Source: an uncultured Ruminiclostridium sp.
GTDB lineage: Bacteria > Bacillota > Clostridia > Oscillospirales > Ruminococcaceae
Length of the DNA stretch: 64,000 nucleotides
Direction: 5' to 3'
Assembly (NCBI GenBank): GCA_947629925.1
Contig: CANRFO010000001.1
Coordinates: forward strand, 62,001-126,000
Made by a program: the position numbers and the translations under genes. Shown here piece by piece: positions 1 to 8,327 of the stretch. The notes below the pieces were generated by a model. The model worked only from the letters and a program-made list of their open reading frames with translations, was not told where the DNA came from and did no database searches. The first letter of the stretch is position 1; the number at the start of each line of letters is the position of its first letter.

Positions 1-471
1 GTTCGCAGAGGCGAGCCTATCAAGGACGGAAGCGAGATAATCGGCAACCGCACCAAGTGCAAGGTAGTGAAGAACAAGGTGGCTCCGCCCTTTAAATCCT
101 GCGAATTTGACATGATATACGGCAAGGGCATAAGCAAAATGGGCGAGATCGTGGATATGGGCGTGGAGCTTGACATAATCAAAAAGTCGGGCTCATGGTT
201 CAGCTACGGCGATCTGAGGATAGGTCAGGGACGTGAGAGCGTTATGAAGTGGCTCCCCGAAAATCCCGACGTGCTGAACGAGATAGAGTCGAAGATAAGG
301 GAAAAAGCGGACCAGCTTTTCTCCGCCCAGACCGAGGACGAGGGCGAGGAAGAAGCCCCAGCCGAGACCGAAGACAAGCCCACCGCAAAAAAATCCGCCA
401 AGAAAAGCGTTGTAGTCGAGGCGGAGGAGGATTTTGAGGAATTTGCCATTGAGGACGACGAAAACTCATGA
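1..471 (+). CDS. recA: RecA recombinase, C-terminal part (5' end outside window)
   Basis: The frame is open from base 1 and encodes the last 156 residues of RecA, the ATP-dependent strand-exchange protein of recombination and SOS induction. It starts inside the core with IGNRT...[12 protein letters not shown], followed by [10 protein letters not shown], which are typical RecA core/C-terminal-domain sequences. The tail (from about base 330) is very acidic with a short Lys/Ala patch, as is usual for RecA C-termini. The Walker motifs lie upstream of the window. The stop codon overlaps the recX start by 4 bases (ATGA), so the two are translationally coupled. Any start codon inside the window would be internal. 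Confidence 0.97.
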   Translation, partial: VRRGEPIKDGSEIIGNRTKCKVVKNKVAPPFKSCEFDMIYGKGISKMGEIVDMGVELDIIKKSGSWFSYGDLRIGQGRESVMKWLPENPDVLNEIESKIREKADQLFSAQTEDEGEEEAPAETEDKPTAKKSAKKSVVVEAEEDFEEFAIEDDENS

Positions 472-956
472 GCTTTCTTGATGAGGAAAACGACGCCGAA
501 TATCAGCGGGCAAAAAAGCGAGCAACATATCTTTTAGGCTCACACGCCTATTCTTCCGCCGCATTAAGGGAAAAGCTGCTGAAAAATTACTCGGCGGAAA
601 CTACCGACAAAGTTATGGAGGATATGCTGCGCTACGGCTTTATCAACGACGAGGACTACGCCAAGCGCCTTGCAAACGCCTTGATAAACGGGAAAAAATT
701 CGGCTTGCGCAGAGCAAAGGCGGAAATGCGCCGCAAGGGCGTTCCCGAAGAGCTGACGGAGCAGACCTTGTCGGAATTTGACCGTGAGGAAATGACGGAC
801 GTTCTTACTGACCTTGTTCGTAAAAAATATTCCGACAAAATAACCGACCGAGAACAGCGGCAAAAGGTGATAGCCGCCCTTGCAAGGCGGGGCTACAGCT
901 TCGGCGAGATAAAAGAGGCGATAACCTCTGTACTTGAAGAAATAACGGAGGAATAG
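468..956 (+). CDS. recX: Regulatory protein RecX
   Basis: 162 residues, the usual size for RecX, which binds RecA filaments and limits their growth. The family's three-helix repeats are visible: [24 protein letters not shown], then [18 protein letters not shown] with [18 protein letters not shown], and a third repeat ending [16 protein letters not shown]. The ATG overlaps the recA stop in an ATGA quartet, so expression follows recA. This recA-recX pairing is common in bacteria and supports the call. The tail EEITEE is acidic. Nothing unusual seen. Confidence 0.94.
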   Translation: MSFLDEENDAEYQRAKKRATYLLGSHAYSSAALREKLLKNYSAETTDKVMEDMLRYGFINDEDYAKRLANALINGKKFGLRRAKAEMRRKGVPEELTEQTLSEFDREEMTDVLTDLVRKKYSDKITDREQRQKVIAALARRGYSFGEIKEAITSVLEEITEE

Positions 957-987
957 CCCTTAAAATAAAAACAAAATCGGAGCAGAT

Positions 988-2316
988 ATGGAAAAAATAA
1001 AGGTAGGAATGGTTTCCCTCGGCTGTCCCAAAAATCAGTGTGACGCCGAGCTTATGATGGAAAAGATAAACAAAGCGGGCTACAAGCTGGTGGAAGAAGC
1101 GGGGCTTGCCGACGTGGTGGTGATAAACACCTGCGGCTTTATCCAATCCGCCAAGGAAGAAGCTATTGAAGAGATAATGGAAGCGGTGAACCGCAAAAAC
1201 GACGGCATAAACAAAAAGATAATCGTTACAGGCTGTCTTGCTCAGCGGTACACAAAGCTGATGGACGAGGAATTTCCCGAAGTTGACGGAATACTGGGCA
1301 TAGGCTGCAACGACGACATCGTTGACGCTATCGAGGCAGTCTTAAAGGGCGAAAGAATAGTGCGTGAAAGCGGCGAAAAGCCGCTGGATATGGAGGGAAA
1401 GCGCCTGCTTTCCACAATGGCGCATTACGCTTATCTCAGGATAGCCGACGGCTGTGACAACCGCTGTTCCTACTGCGCTATACCTTATATAAGGGGCGGC
1501 TTTAAAAGCAGACCTATGGAAAACATCATCGAGGAAGTGAAATACCTTGTTTCCCAAGGGGTAAAAGAGCTTGTGTTAGTGGCGCAGGACACCACCCGCT
1601 ACGGGCTTGACCTTTACGGAAAGCTGATGCTCCCCGAACTTCTGGATAAAATCTGCGAGGTGGAGGGAGTAAAGTGGATACGCCTGCTTTACTGCTATCC
1701 CGACAGGATAACCGACGAGCTTATCGCCTGCATAAAGCGCAATCCCAAGATACTTCACTATATGGATATTCCCCTCCAGCACTGCAACGGCGATATCCTG
1801 AAAGCCATGAACAGGAGCGGCGACAGGAAAAGTCTTACCGCCCTGATAAATAAAATAAGGGCGGAGATACCCGACATTGTTCTGCGTACCACCTTTATAA
1901 CAGGTTTTCCCGGTGAAAGCAACGCTCAGTTTGAGGAGCTTGCGGAATTTGCACAGGAGATTAAATTTCAGCATTTAGGCTGTTTTGCCTATTCCGCCGA
2001 GGAGGGAACTCCCGCCGCTGAAATGGAAAATCAGATACCAGACCGCGAAAAGGAACACAGAGCGGAGATAATCATGGGTCAGCAGGAGATACGCCTTGAG
2101 GAATTCTGCTCACAGCTTGTGGGCAAGACCTTTGAAACGGTGGTAGAGGGCTATGACCGCTATTCCGAGATGTATTTCGGCAGGAACTTTATGTACGCCC
2201 CCGAAATAGACGGAATGATATATTTTACGGGAAAAAACCTGAAAATAGGACAATTCGTGCAGGTCGAGATAACCGACAGCGTTGACAACAATCTTTTGGG
2301 ACAGCTGAAGTCCTGA
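988..2316 (+). CDS. rimO: Ribosomal protein S12 methylthiotransferase RimO
   Basis: 442 residues. This radical-SAM enzyme adds a methylthio group to an Asp of ribosomal protein S12. The N-terminal UPF0004 domain (about residues 5-125) carries SLGCPKNQCDAE, NTCGF and TGCLAQRY, whose cysteines hold the auxiliary [4Fe-4S] cluster. The radical-SAM motif CxxxCxxC follows at about residue 155 (DGCDNRCSYCAIP), and a TRAM-like RNA/protein-binding domain closes the protein from about residue 375. The IPYIRGGFKSRP context favours RimO over the tRNA enzyme MiaB. A GGAG ribosome site sits 5 bases before the ATG. The gap to recX is 31 bp, so it may be co-transcribed with recA-recX and, 14 bp downstream, pgsA. 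Confidence 0.95.
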   Translation: MEKIKVGMVSLGCPKNQCDAELMMEKINKAGYKLVEEAGLADVVVINTCGFIQSAKEEAIEEIMEAVNRKNDGINKKIIVTGCLAQRYTKLMDEEFPEVDGILGIGCNDDIVDAIEAVLKGERIVRESGEKPLDMEGKRLLSTMAHYAYLRIADGCDNRCSYCAIPYIRGGFKSRPMENIIEEVKYLVSQGVKELVLVAQDTTRYGLDLYGKLMLPELLDKICEVEGVKWIRLLYCYPDRITDELIACIKRNPKILHYMDIPLQHCNGDILKAMNRSGDRKSLTALINKIRAEIPDIVLRTTFITGFPGESNAQFEELAEFAQEIKFQHLGCFAYSAEEGTPAAEMENQIPDREKEHRAEIIMGQQEIRLEEFCSQLVGKTFETVVEGYDRYSEMYFGRNFMYAPEIDGMIYFTGKNLKIGQFVQVEITDSVDNNLLGQLKS

Positions 2317-2330
2317 AGCAAGGAGAAAAA

Positions 2331-2894
2331 ATGAATTTACCCAACAGACTTACACTGGCGAGAGTGCTTGCAGTGCCGCTTTATGTGGTATTTATGCTTA
2401 TCCCCGCCATACCGTTCAACTACCTCTGGGCGCTGGTGATATTTGCCGCCGCTTCAATAACCGATATGGTGGACGGAAGGATCGCCCGCAAGCGGGGACT
2501 TGTCACCGACCTTGGAAAATTTCTCGACCCGCTGGCGGACAAGGTTTTGGTCTCCGCTGCCCTTATCTGTATGGTTGAGCTTCGGTGGACCTACTCCTTC
2601 CTTGTGATAATCATAATTGCCCGTGAATTTATCGTTTCCGCCCTGCGCCTTGCGGCGGCGGGAAGCGAAAAGCGCGTAGTCATCGCCGCAGGCATATGGG
2701 GCAAGCTGAAAACTGCCGTCACGATGGTATCTATCGTGATAATAACCATAAGTCATATATTTATTGACAATTTCGGAATGTTACAGCAGCTCCCCATAGG
2801 GATAATTTCAGATATACTGATGTATATAAGCGCCCTGCTCACCCTTATCAGCGGCGTTCAGTATGTGGTGAGCTACCGTCATGTGCTGAAATAA
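2331..2894 (+). CDS. pgsA: CDP-diacylglycerol-glycerol-3-phosphate 3-phosphatidyltransferase
   Basis: 187 residues with about four to five membrane helices. It makes phosphatidylglycerol phosphate, the first committed step to phosphatidylglycerol, in the cytoplasmic membrane. The CDP-alcohol phosphatidyltransferase signature D(x2)DG(x2)AR(x8)G(x3)D(x3)D is intact: DMVDGRIARKRG followed by GKFLDPLAD at about residues 43-68. The N-terminal NLPNRLTLARVLAVPLYV is typical of PgsA. An AAGGAG ribosome site precedes the ATG. The gene is 14 bp after rimO, an order seen in other Firmicutes. Confidence 0.94.
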   Translation: MNLPNRLTLARVLAVPLYVVFMLIPAIPFNYLWALVIFAAASITDMVDGRIARKRGLVTDLGKFLDPLADKVLVSAALICMVELRWTYSFLVIIIIAREFIVSALRLAAAGSEKRVVIAAGIWGKLKTAVTMVSIVIITISHIFIDNFGMLQQLPIGIISDILMYISALLTLISGVQYVVSYRHVLK

Positions 2895-2927
2895 GCGGTA
2901 TGCTTCCAAAAAATCTCAAAAAACCCC

Positions 2928-2956
2928 TTGACAACCTCAGGCAATTGCTGTATAAT
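2928..2956 (+). promoter_or_regulatory. Sigma-A promoter of rpmH-rnpA-yidD-yidC-jag
   Basis: Perfect consensus TTGACA (2928-2933), 17-bp spacer and TATAAT (2951-2956), 34 bp after pgsA. Transcription would begin near 2963, giving a leader of about 80 bases before rpmH. The match suits a highly expressed ribosomal gene. Confidence 0.9.
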
Positions 2957-3042
2957 AAATAGGCTATCCCTGCGGAGAGGTATATCCGCTTGACATATGT
3001 AAACAATAAACCCCTTATTTGATAAGAAAGGACGACTGAAAA

Positions 3043-3177
3043 ATGAAAAGAACATATCAGCCTAAAAAGCGTCAGAGAAAGATGGAGCACGGCTTCAGAA
3101 AGAGAATGTCCACCCATAACGGCAGAAAGGTACTTGCCAGAAGACGCGCCAAGGGAAGAGCAAGACTTTCTCACTAA
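3043..3177 (+). CDS. rpmH: 50S ribosomal protein L34
   Basis: 44 residues, the normal length of bL34: it begins [18 protein letters not shown] and continues with [24 protein letters not shown]. The protein is almost entirely basic and sits in the large ribosomal subunit near 23S rRNA domain III. An AAGGA ribosome site lies about 10 bases before the ATG. rnpA follows after 3 bases, the conserved bacterial rpmH-rnpA arrangement. In most Firmicutes this cluster is beside dnaA/oriC. Here pgsA lies upstream instead. Confidence 0.98.
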   Translation: MKRTYQPKKRQRKMEHGFRKRMSTHNGRKVLARRRAKGRARLSH

Positions 3178-3180
3178 GCT

Positions 3181-3534
3181 GTGGATTATTCCAGAAAATT
3201 CGTAAGCGTCAACAAAAACCGAGAGTTTCAATATCTTTTCAAAAAAGGCAAAAGTATAGTAAACAGCGCCTTCGTGTGCTACCTCAGACCTAACCGCCGC
3301 CGCGTCAACCGTCTCGGCATAGTCACCTCGAAAAAGATAGGCAACGCCGTAAAGCGAAGCAGAGCCAGACGTGTGATAAGAGAGGCGTTCAGGCTTCTGG
3401 AGCCTGAGCTGAGGGAAAAATACGAGCAGCGGTACGATTTTGTCATCGTTGCCAGAGGCAAAACGCCTTTTATGAAATCCACCCGTCTTTACGGGCTGAT
3501 GAGATCCCTTATTTCGGAAAAGCTCGGAAGCTGA
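3181..3534 (+). CDS. rnpA: Ribonuclease P protein component
   Basis: 117 residues. This small basic protein binds RNase P RNA and helps it remove 5' leaders from pre-tRNA. The N-terminal NREFQYLFKKGKS and the RNR motif region NAVKRSRARRVIREAFR (about residues 58-74) are diagnostic. The start is GTG directly after the rpmH stop with no strong ribosome site of its own, so translation is probably coupled to rpmH. The 224 bp after it contain no gene I can support, only a weak CTGTC/GACAG dyad near 3720. Confidence 0.96.
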   Translation: MDYSRKFVSVNKNREFQYLFKKGKSIVNSAFVCYLRPNRRRVNRLGIVTSKKIGNAVKRSRARRVIREAFRLLEPELREKYEQRYDFVIVARGKTPFMKSTRLYGLMRSLISEKLGS

Positions 3535-3758
3535 ACCCTGCGGTTCACCAAAACAGCCATTGATACCCGACTTGCGGGCGGCGCTTTCTGACGATCGACA
3601 CGGGAATACCGACAGCGGGCTTATGCGTCTGCACAGTCCGCCGCGTTATCCTGCCTGTCAGTAAAAATATATCCTTATCTCACGGGAAAGGATAATGAAA
3701 CCTTAACTGTACACTTTGCACTGTCAGTTTACGACAGCGTTAGGCTCTTCATAAAAAT

Positions 3759-4034
3759 ATGAAATACATTCTTATCGGGCTTATAAAATTGTATAGGATG
3801 ACTTTATCGGAAAGATTGCCGCGTTCCTGCCGCTTTACGCCGAGCTGCTCACAGTATGCGCTTACTGCTGTCAGCCGTTTCGGTGCGGTCAAGGGCGGCT
3901 TTTTGGCTTTTTGGAGGATATGCAGGTGCAATCCCTTTTCAGCGGGCGGCTGGGATCCTGTCCCTGAGGAATATTATTTTTTCCGCTCCCTTTGGAGCAG
4001 GCTGACGGGAAAAGGCAGAAAAAGCGATAAATAA
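3759..4034 (+). CDS. yidD: Membrane protein insertion efficiency factor YidD
   Basis: 91 residues. The DUF37/YidD signature is clear: IKLYRMTLSERLPRSCRFTPSCSQYA at the N-terminal end, then CRCNPFSAGGWDPVP. The three conserved Cys (CRFTPSC...CRCNP) and an amphipathic N-terminal helix fit a small membrane-associated factor that assists YidC. It lies between rnpA and yidC, the conserved order. No strong ribosome site is seen before the ATG, but the position of the family motif supports this start. yidC begins about 20 bp downstream. Confidence 0.95.
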   Translation: MKYILIGLIKLYRMTLSERLPRSCRFTPSCSQYALTAVSRFGAVKGGFLAFWRICRCNPFSAGGWDPVPEEYYFFRSLWSRLTGKGRKSDK

Positions 4035-4054
4035 CAAAATATTATCTTTGGAGG

Positions 4055-5545
4055 GTGATTTTTATAGATTTCTTATATTCCATTCTCGGTACGCCTTTAG
4101 GTTATATCATGTGGGTGTGCTACCTGCTGGTAAATAACTTCGGCTGGGCGATAATCCTGTTCACCGTCATCACGAAAGCAGCTATGTTCCCGCTGTTTCT
4201 GAAGCAGCAGAAAAACATGGCGAAATCTCAGCTTTTTGTTCCGAGAGTACAGGAGATACAGAAAAAATACCGCAACAATCAGGAAAAGCAGCAGGAAGAA
4301 ATGGCTAAGCTCCAGAAGGAAGGCTACAACCCTATGGGCGGCTGCGGCACCATGCTGATAACATTCCTTATCCTGTTCGGCGTTATCGACGTTGTGTACA
4401 AGCCTATGACCCATATGGAGCATCTGGACTGGGGCGACAGCGGCGCCGTTTCTCAGATAGTCACAAGAGCGAAGCAGACGGATTACGCGTTGACCCTGCT
4501 TTCAAACAAAGACGACCTTCAGGTCTATCTTGATTTCACCGAGGACCCTCAGTCGCTTGTCATAAGAACTCAGGAAAGTATCGACGCCCTTGCGGAGGAA
4601 GCAAAGGCTACCGCTTCCGTTCAGGAGCAGGTGGTCATTCCCGAAGACGCCGACTTCAATATCGACGAGATCAAGGCGAACATAAACTTTACAAAAGAAA
4701 GCGTCATGTCCGAGTACGGACTGACGGAAGAACAGTGGAAGCTGCTCTCCGCTCTTTCCGACGATACCGTGACAACGCTTTGCGCCAACGAGTCCCGCCT
4801 GTCCACTAACATAAAGACGGCGCTGAATATGTCAAAGAATGCTTCGTTCGTATCTCTGCGTCAGGAGCTGTCCGCCCTTAGAGTCTACACTCAGCACAAG
4901 GACGCTTTCTCCGACCTGCCTGTTACTCAGGCGACAATGGATAAGCTGGACAACCTGAGCAACAATATGCATTTTCTCGGACTTGAGCTGGGCGAAACGC
5001 CGGGCTGGGATTTCCCGCTGGTGATCATCCCCATACTGTCCTTGCTGATGTCCTTGCTGCAAACGATAGTTTCTCAGATAATCCAGAAAAAAACGAACCC
5101 CGAAATGGCTCAGCAGCAGGGCTGTGCGAAATATATGCTGTTCATCATGCCGCTGTTCTCCCTTTACATCGCCTTTCAGGTACCTGCGGGAGTCGGCTTC
5201 TACTGGGCGTGCAGCTATGTGTTCAGCCTTGTTCAGTCGCTGATAATCTATAAGTTCTGGCCCAACGACAAGCTCAAAGCGCAGGCTCAGGCGGAGCTTG
5301 ACGCCAAGAACGTGAACCTCACCGCCACCGCCACGGTAGTAGATGTGGACGAAAACGGCAACGAGGTGAAGGTTTCAAAGAAAATGGCGGATATGACTGC
5401 CAAGGAGATAAAGGAATATCAGCGCAGAAAGCTTGAAGAAGCGAGAAAGGCTGACGCCGAGAAGTACGGCGACGAGGATATCCCCGACCTTCCGCCTCTT
5501 GATGAGGAAAAGCAAGACAGCTCCGATGGCAAGACCGAGGAGTAA
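4055..5545 (+). CDS. yidC: YidC/Oxa1 membrane insertase with large extracytoplasmic insertion
   Basis: 496 residues, far longer than the usual 250-300 of Gram-positive YidC. It inserts and folds membrane proteins. The first core helix (GWAIILFTVITKAAMFPLFLKQQ) and the cytoplasmic coiled coil (LFVPRVQEIQKKYRNN) are normal. After the second helix (GTMLITFLILFGVIDVVYKPM) comes an insertion of about 170 residues, then the last core helices (WDFPLVIIPILSLLMSLLQ, FIMPLFSLYIAFQVPAGVGFYWACSYVFSLVQ). The C-terminal tail is charged. The start is uncertain: GGAGG (4050-4054) abuts the GTG at 4055, so initiation at in-frame ATT 4058 or ATA 4064 is possible; the first in-frame ATG is 4109, inside the first helix. 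Confidence 0.93.
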   Translation: MIFIDFLYSILGTPLGYIMWVCYLLVNNFGWAIILFTVITKAAMFPLFLKQQKNMAKSQLFVPRVQEIQKKYRNNQEKQQEEMAKLQKEGYNPMGGCGTMLITFLILFGVIDVVYKPMTHMEHLDWGDSGAVSQIVTRAKQTDYALTLLSNKDDLQVYLDFTEDPQSLVIRTQESIDALAEEAKATASVQEQVVIPEDADFNIDEIKANINFTKESVMSEYGLTEEQWKLLSALSDDTVTTLCANESRLSTNIKTALNMSKNASFVSLRQELSALRVYTQHKDAFSDLPVTQATMDKLDNLSNNMHFLGLELGETPGWDFPLVIIPILSLLMSLLQTIVSQIIQKKTNPEMAQQQGCAKYMLFIMPLFSLYIAFQVPAGVGFYWACSYVFSLVQSLIIYKFWPNDKLKAQAQAELDAKNVNLTATATVVDVDENGNEVKVSKKMADMTAKEIKEYQRRKLEEARKADAEKYGDEDIPDLPPLDEEKQDSSDGKTEE

Positions 5546-5560
5546 AAGAAAGGAAAAGAA

Positions 5561-6475
5561 ATGGAAAAAATATATACAGGAAAGCTCCTTGAAGAAGCGG
5601 AGGAGCAGGCTTACAGCGAATTTGAGGCGCTGGGCGCCGACCGCGACGAGGTCCGGATAACCATTCTTGAGCAGCCCGTTAAAAAGCTGTTCGGAACCAA
5701 GGGCGAGTTCAAGATAAGCGCAAAGTGGGAACCCGCCGAGGAAGCGGAAGCCGCTCCCGCCGATTATGACGACGCGGAGGATAAGTCCGAGACTCCCGCC
5801 GACGCGGACGACGAAGCTGTATTGAACTGCGCCAAGATAAAGCGCGCCACCGCTTACCTCAACAATGTGCTGACAGCGCTTGGCGTGGAAAAATTTGCCG
5901 TTGAGCCTGTCAGAAACGGCGATATGGTAGTGCTGAACATCACAGGCGAAAATTTAGGAGTTATCATAGGAAGAAGAGGCGAAACGCTGGACGCTCTCCA
6001 GTATCTTACTATCCTTGCGGGCAACCGCGGCGAGGATAACTATTGCAGGATAAGCATAGACTGCTGCGGCTACCGCGAAAAGCGCAGGGAAGCGCTTCAG
6101 TCGCTTGCCGCAAAGACCGCCAGAAAGGTGCTTAAAACAGGAAGAAGAGTTACCCTTGAGCCGATGAATCCCTACGAACGCCGCATAATCCACAGCAAGG
6201 TGGCGGAGTTTGACGGCGTATCCAGCCGCTCCACAGGGGAAGAACCCTTCCGCAGAGTCGTTATAAGCGCCAACGAGCCGCGCAGGAACGGCGACCGCAG
6301 AAACGGCGGCAGACCCGTTTCCACAGGCTCATACAAGCAGAGCAGCGGCTTCTCTACCTCTTTTGAGCGTGAGTATAAGCGCAAGGACGCTCCCGAAATT
6401 CCCGAGACCGATTATTCCGACGAGACCAAGGAATTTGAAAAGAACGCGGGCCTTTACGGAAAGATCGAGCTGTAA
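5561..6475 (+). CDS. jag: RNA-binding protein KhpB (Jag/EloR)
   Basis: 304 residues. Domain order is Jag-N (about 1-50, including VKKLFGTKGEFKISA), an acidic linker rich in Glu/Asp/Ala (about 60-85), a KH domain (about 95-170, GVIIGRRGETLDALQYL with the GxxG loop) and an R3H domain (about 175-245, ending RRVVISA). The C-terminal 60 residues are basic and probably disordered. The protein binds RNA and is linked to elongation and division in other Firmicutes. It is 15 bp after yidC and closes the rpmH operon, followed by a strong terminator. The mnmE/mnmG/rsmG genes often found next are absent. Confidence 0.93.
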   Translation: MEKIYTGKLLEEAEEQAYSEFEALGADRDEVRITILEQPVKKLFGTKGEFKISAKWEPAEEAEAAPADYDDAEDKSETPADADDEAVLNCAKIKRATAYLNNVLTALGVEKFAVEPVRNGDMVVLNITGENLGVIIGRRGETLDALQYLTILAGNRGEDNYCRISIDCCGYREKRREALQSLAAKTARKVLKTGRRVTLEPMNPYERRIIHSKVAEFDGVSSRSTGEEPFRRVVISANEPRRNGDRRNGGRPVSTGSYKQSSGFSTSFEREYKRKDAPEIPETDYSDETKEFEKNAGLYGKIEL

Positions 6476-6494
6476 ATCCGAATATAAGCGATAC

Positions 6495-6524
6495 GCAGGG
6501 CAGCTGAAGCTGCCCTGCTTTTTT
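6495..6524 (+). terminator. Intrinsic terminator after jag
   Basis: Perfect 10-bp stem GCAGGGCAGC / GCTGCCCTGC with a TGAA loop followed by six T. Confidence 0.93.
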
Positions 6525-6543
6525 GCTGCGATTTTTTATAAAA

Positions 6544-6599
6544 CCGCCCCAACAAGGCCGCAAAACTGCGGTTTTCTTATGCTGAGGGCGGCTTTTTTT
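6544..6599 (+). terminator. Second hairpin terminator after jag
   Basis: CCGCCC (6544-6549) pairs with GGGCGG (6586-6591), followed by CTTTTTTT. An inner CCGCA/TGCGG hairpin (6558-6571) lies in the loop. It backs up the terminator just upstream. The AT-rich stretch 6600-6755 shows no gene. Confidence 0.7.
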
Positions 6600-6755
6600 C
6601 GTTTTTGGTCTTTTCGTTCAATCTGCCCAATATAATTTGAAAAAATGCAAAAAAACGCCCTTTTTATGCCTCGAAAACAAAAAGTTACAAAACGGTAACA
6701 AAAATTTTACGCAATTATATTGTACATTTTGCACAAATTACCTTGCCAAATTTAT

Positions 6756-6784
6756 TTGACAATAACCAAAAAATAGGTTAAAAT
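6756..6784 (+). promoter_or_regulatory. Sigma-A promoter of the G5/3D-domain gene
   Basis: TTGACA (6756-6761), 17-bp spacer, TAAAAT (6779-6784). The leader from about 6791 to 6873 is short and I recognise no riboswitch in it. TTGCACAA occurs at 6729-6736, upstream of the -35. Confidence 0.85.
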
Positions 6785-6873
6785 CCGAATAGTGCAACAA
6801 AAATCGCGGTATATTTCACCGTTGTTTCTCCAATACTCAGCATAAGACCGTAGGAGAAAAGACAGGAGGATAT

Positions 6874-8121
6874 ATGAGTTTAAAGGAAAAATTTTGTAAT
6901 TTCAACAAAAAGTTCAGAATACTTGAAAACCACACCGTTCTCAGCGTGCTGCTGACACTTGCCGCGGTAGGCGCGTCCTGCCTGCTGACAGGCGCGATCT
7001 TCTCAAGGAATGAAGTGGTGATACATGACGGGGAAGAGACCTTCCGCGTATTCACCATGTATGACGAAGCTTCGGAGATACTGTCTGACCATGGGATAGA
7101 GCTTGGCGAATACGACCGCGTGGATTTCAGCGGTATAAAGAACGGCGAAGGGGAGCTTACCGTAAAGCGTGGCGTCACCGTTACGGTGATAAGCAAGAAC
7201 GGGACCGTTTCCGTTCAGTGCGCAGTCGATGAAACTGCGGCGCAGGCGGTAAAACGCGCAGGCATCGAAATAAAGGAAAACGATGTTATCTGCCCTTCAC
7301 ATCCGGCACTTTGCGGGGATACTGAGGAAATAACCGTTTACGAAGGCTATCCCGTATATATTGCCGTTGACGGCCACCGTAAAAAATATTACACTACCGA
7401 AGCGTCCACCGCCGCCGACCTGCTGAAAAGCGCAGGGATAGATTTGGGCGAGAATGACGAGCTAAGCTGCGAAGCCGAGGATACAGTGCCTGAAAACGCC
7501 GTCGTAAAGGTCACAAGAGTCCGCTACGAGGTCGAGAGGAGCGAGGACGTCATTCCCTTTGAAACAGTGACAAATACTGATAATCTTAAGCCTATGTCTT
7601 ACAGGGAAACGGTGAGAGAGGGCGAAAACGGTCTTGTCGAAAATGTGAAAAGGGTGAGATATGAAAACGGCAGAAGAGCGGGCGAGGAGATAATAAGCTC
7701 CGTCACAATAAAAGCGCCCGTAGACGAGATAGTGAACGAAGGAGCGGCGCTTGCCGCACCGTACAGCCAAAAAGATCCCGAGGGTCTTGTGCTTGAAAAC
7801 GGAATACCTGTGAATTACAGCAAGGTGCTTACAGGAAGATCGGCGGCATATACGGCTCGCCAAGGAAGCGGCACCGCCAGCGGCAGAAAGCTGGAGATAG
7901 GAACAGTGGCGGTGGATCCCGCCATAATCCCTTACGGCAGTGAGCTTTATATCGTCAGCACGGACGGAAGCTATGTTTACGGCTACGCCATAGCCGCAGA
8001 CACAGGTTTCCTCACGGAGAACAACTTCCTTGTAGACCTTTACATGGGAAATATGGAGGAAAATTATATGACCTCCGTGCGCTACGGCGTAAAGCAGGTG
8101 AATGTGTATATCCTGAATTAA
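6874..8121 (+). CDS. Secreted G5 and 3D domain protein (YabE-like cell-wall hydrolase)
   Basis: 415 residues. An N-terminal signal/anchor helix (about 22-45, LSVLLTLAAVGASCLLTGAIF) is followed by three DUF348 (ubiquitin-like) repeats (about 50-215, such as FRVFTMYDEASEILSDHGI and KKYYTTEASTAADLLKSAGI), a G5 domain (about 220-295, ending IISSVTI) and a C-terminal 3D domain (about 320-415). The 3D domain has Asp in VAVDPAIIPYGSELYI, ADTGF and FLVDLYM, as in YabE/YocH and the Rpf/MltA barrel. This suggests a lytic transglycosylase-like role in peptidoglycan remodelling. The ATG has an AGGAGG site 5 bases upstream. It is single-gene, bounded by its own promoter and terminator. Confidence 0.85.
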   Translation: MSLKEKFCNFNKKFRILENHTVLSVLLTLAAVGASCLLTGAIFSRNEVVIHDGEETFRVFTMYDEASEILSDHGIELGEYDRVDFSGIKNGEGELTVKRGVTVTVISKNGTVSVQCAVDETAAQAVKRAGIEIKENDVICPSHPALCGDTEEITVYEGYPVYIAVDGHRKKYYTTEASTAADLLKSAGIDLGENDELSCEAEDTVPENAVVKVTRVRYEVERSEDVIPFETVTNTDNLKPMSYRETVREGENGLVENVKRVRYENGRRAGEEIISSVTIKAPVDEIVNEGAALAAPYSQKDPEGLVLENGIPVNYSKVLTGRSAAYTARQGSGTASGRKLEIGTVAVDPAIIPYGSELYIVSTDGSYVYGYAIAADTGFLTENNFLVDLYMGNMEENYMTSVRYGVKQVNVYILN

Positions 8122-8139
8122 AGCTGACAAGCGGCTTTG

Positions 8140-8170
8140 ATACGCTCCCGACAAGCGGGAGCGTATTTTT
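8140..8170 (+). terminator. Intrinsic terminator after the 3D-domain gene
   Basis: 10-bp stem ATACGCTCCC / GGGAGCGTAT with a 7-base loop and a T run. Confidence 0.9.
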
Positions 8171-8244
8171 GTTCTGCGAGCCGAGATGTTCGGCAAACCG
8201 CGCTTCAGGTTCCGCGCCTACCTCCGCTGCGCTGCAAAACAGCC

Positions 8245-8273
8245 TTGACATTACCGCCGAAAGAGCGTAAAAT
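8245..8273 (+). promoter_or_regulatory. Sigma-A promoter of the small membrane protein and MATE genes
   Basis: TTGACA (8245-8250), 17-bp spacer, TAAAAT (8268-8273), about 55 bp before the ATG at 8328. Confidence 0.85.
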
Positions 8274-8327
8274 AAACATTGATAAAAAGCCGAAAAGCGG
8301 CGGATATTGCCCCACAGGAGGACGAAA

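Noticed and set aside
3535-3758. Possible small RNA or gene between rnpA and yidD
   Set aside because: No promoter, terminator or coding frame could be supported.
6785-6873. c-di-AMP (ydaO-type) riboswitch before the 3D-domain gene
   Set aside because: Such genes often have one, but the 83-base leader is too short and no conserved core was recognised.
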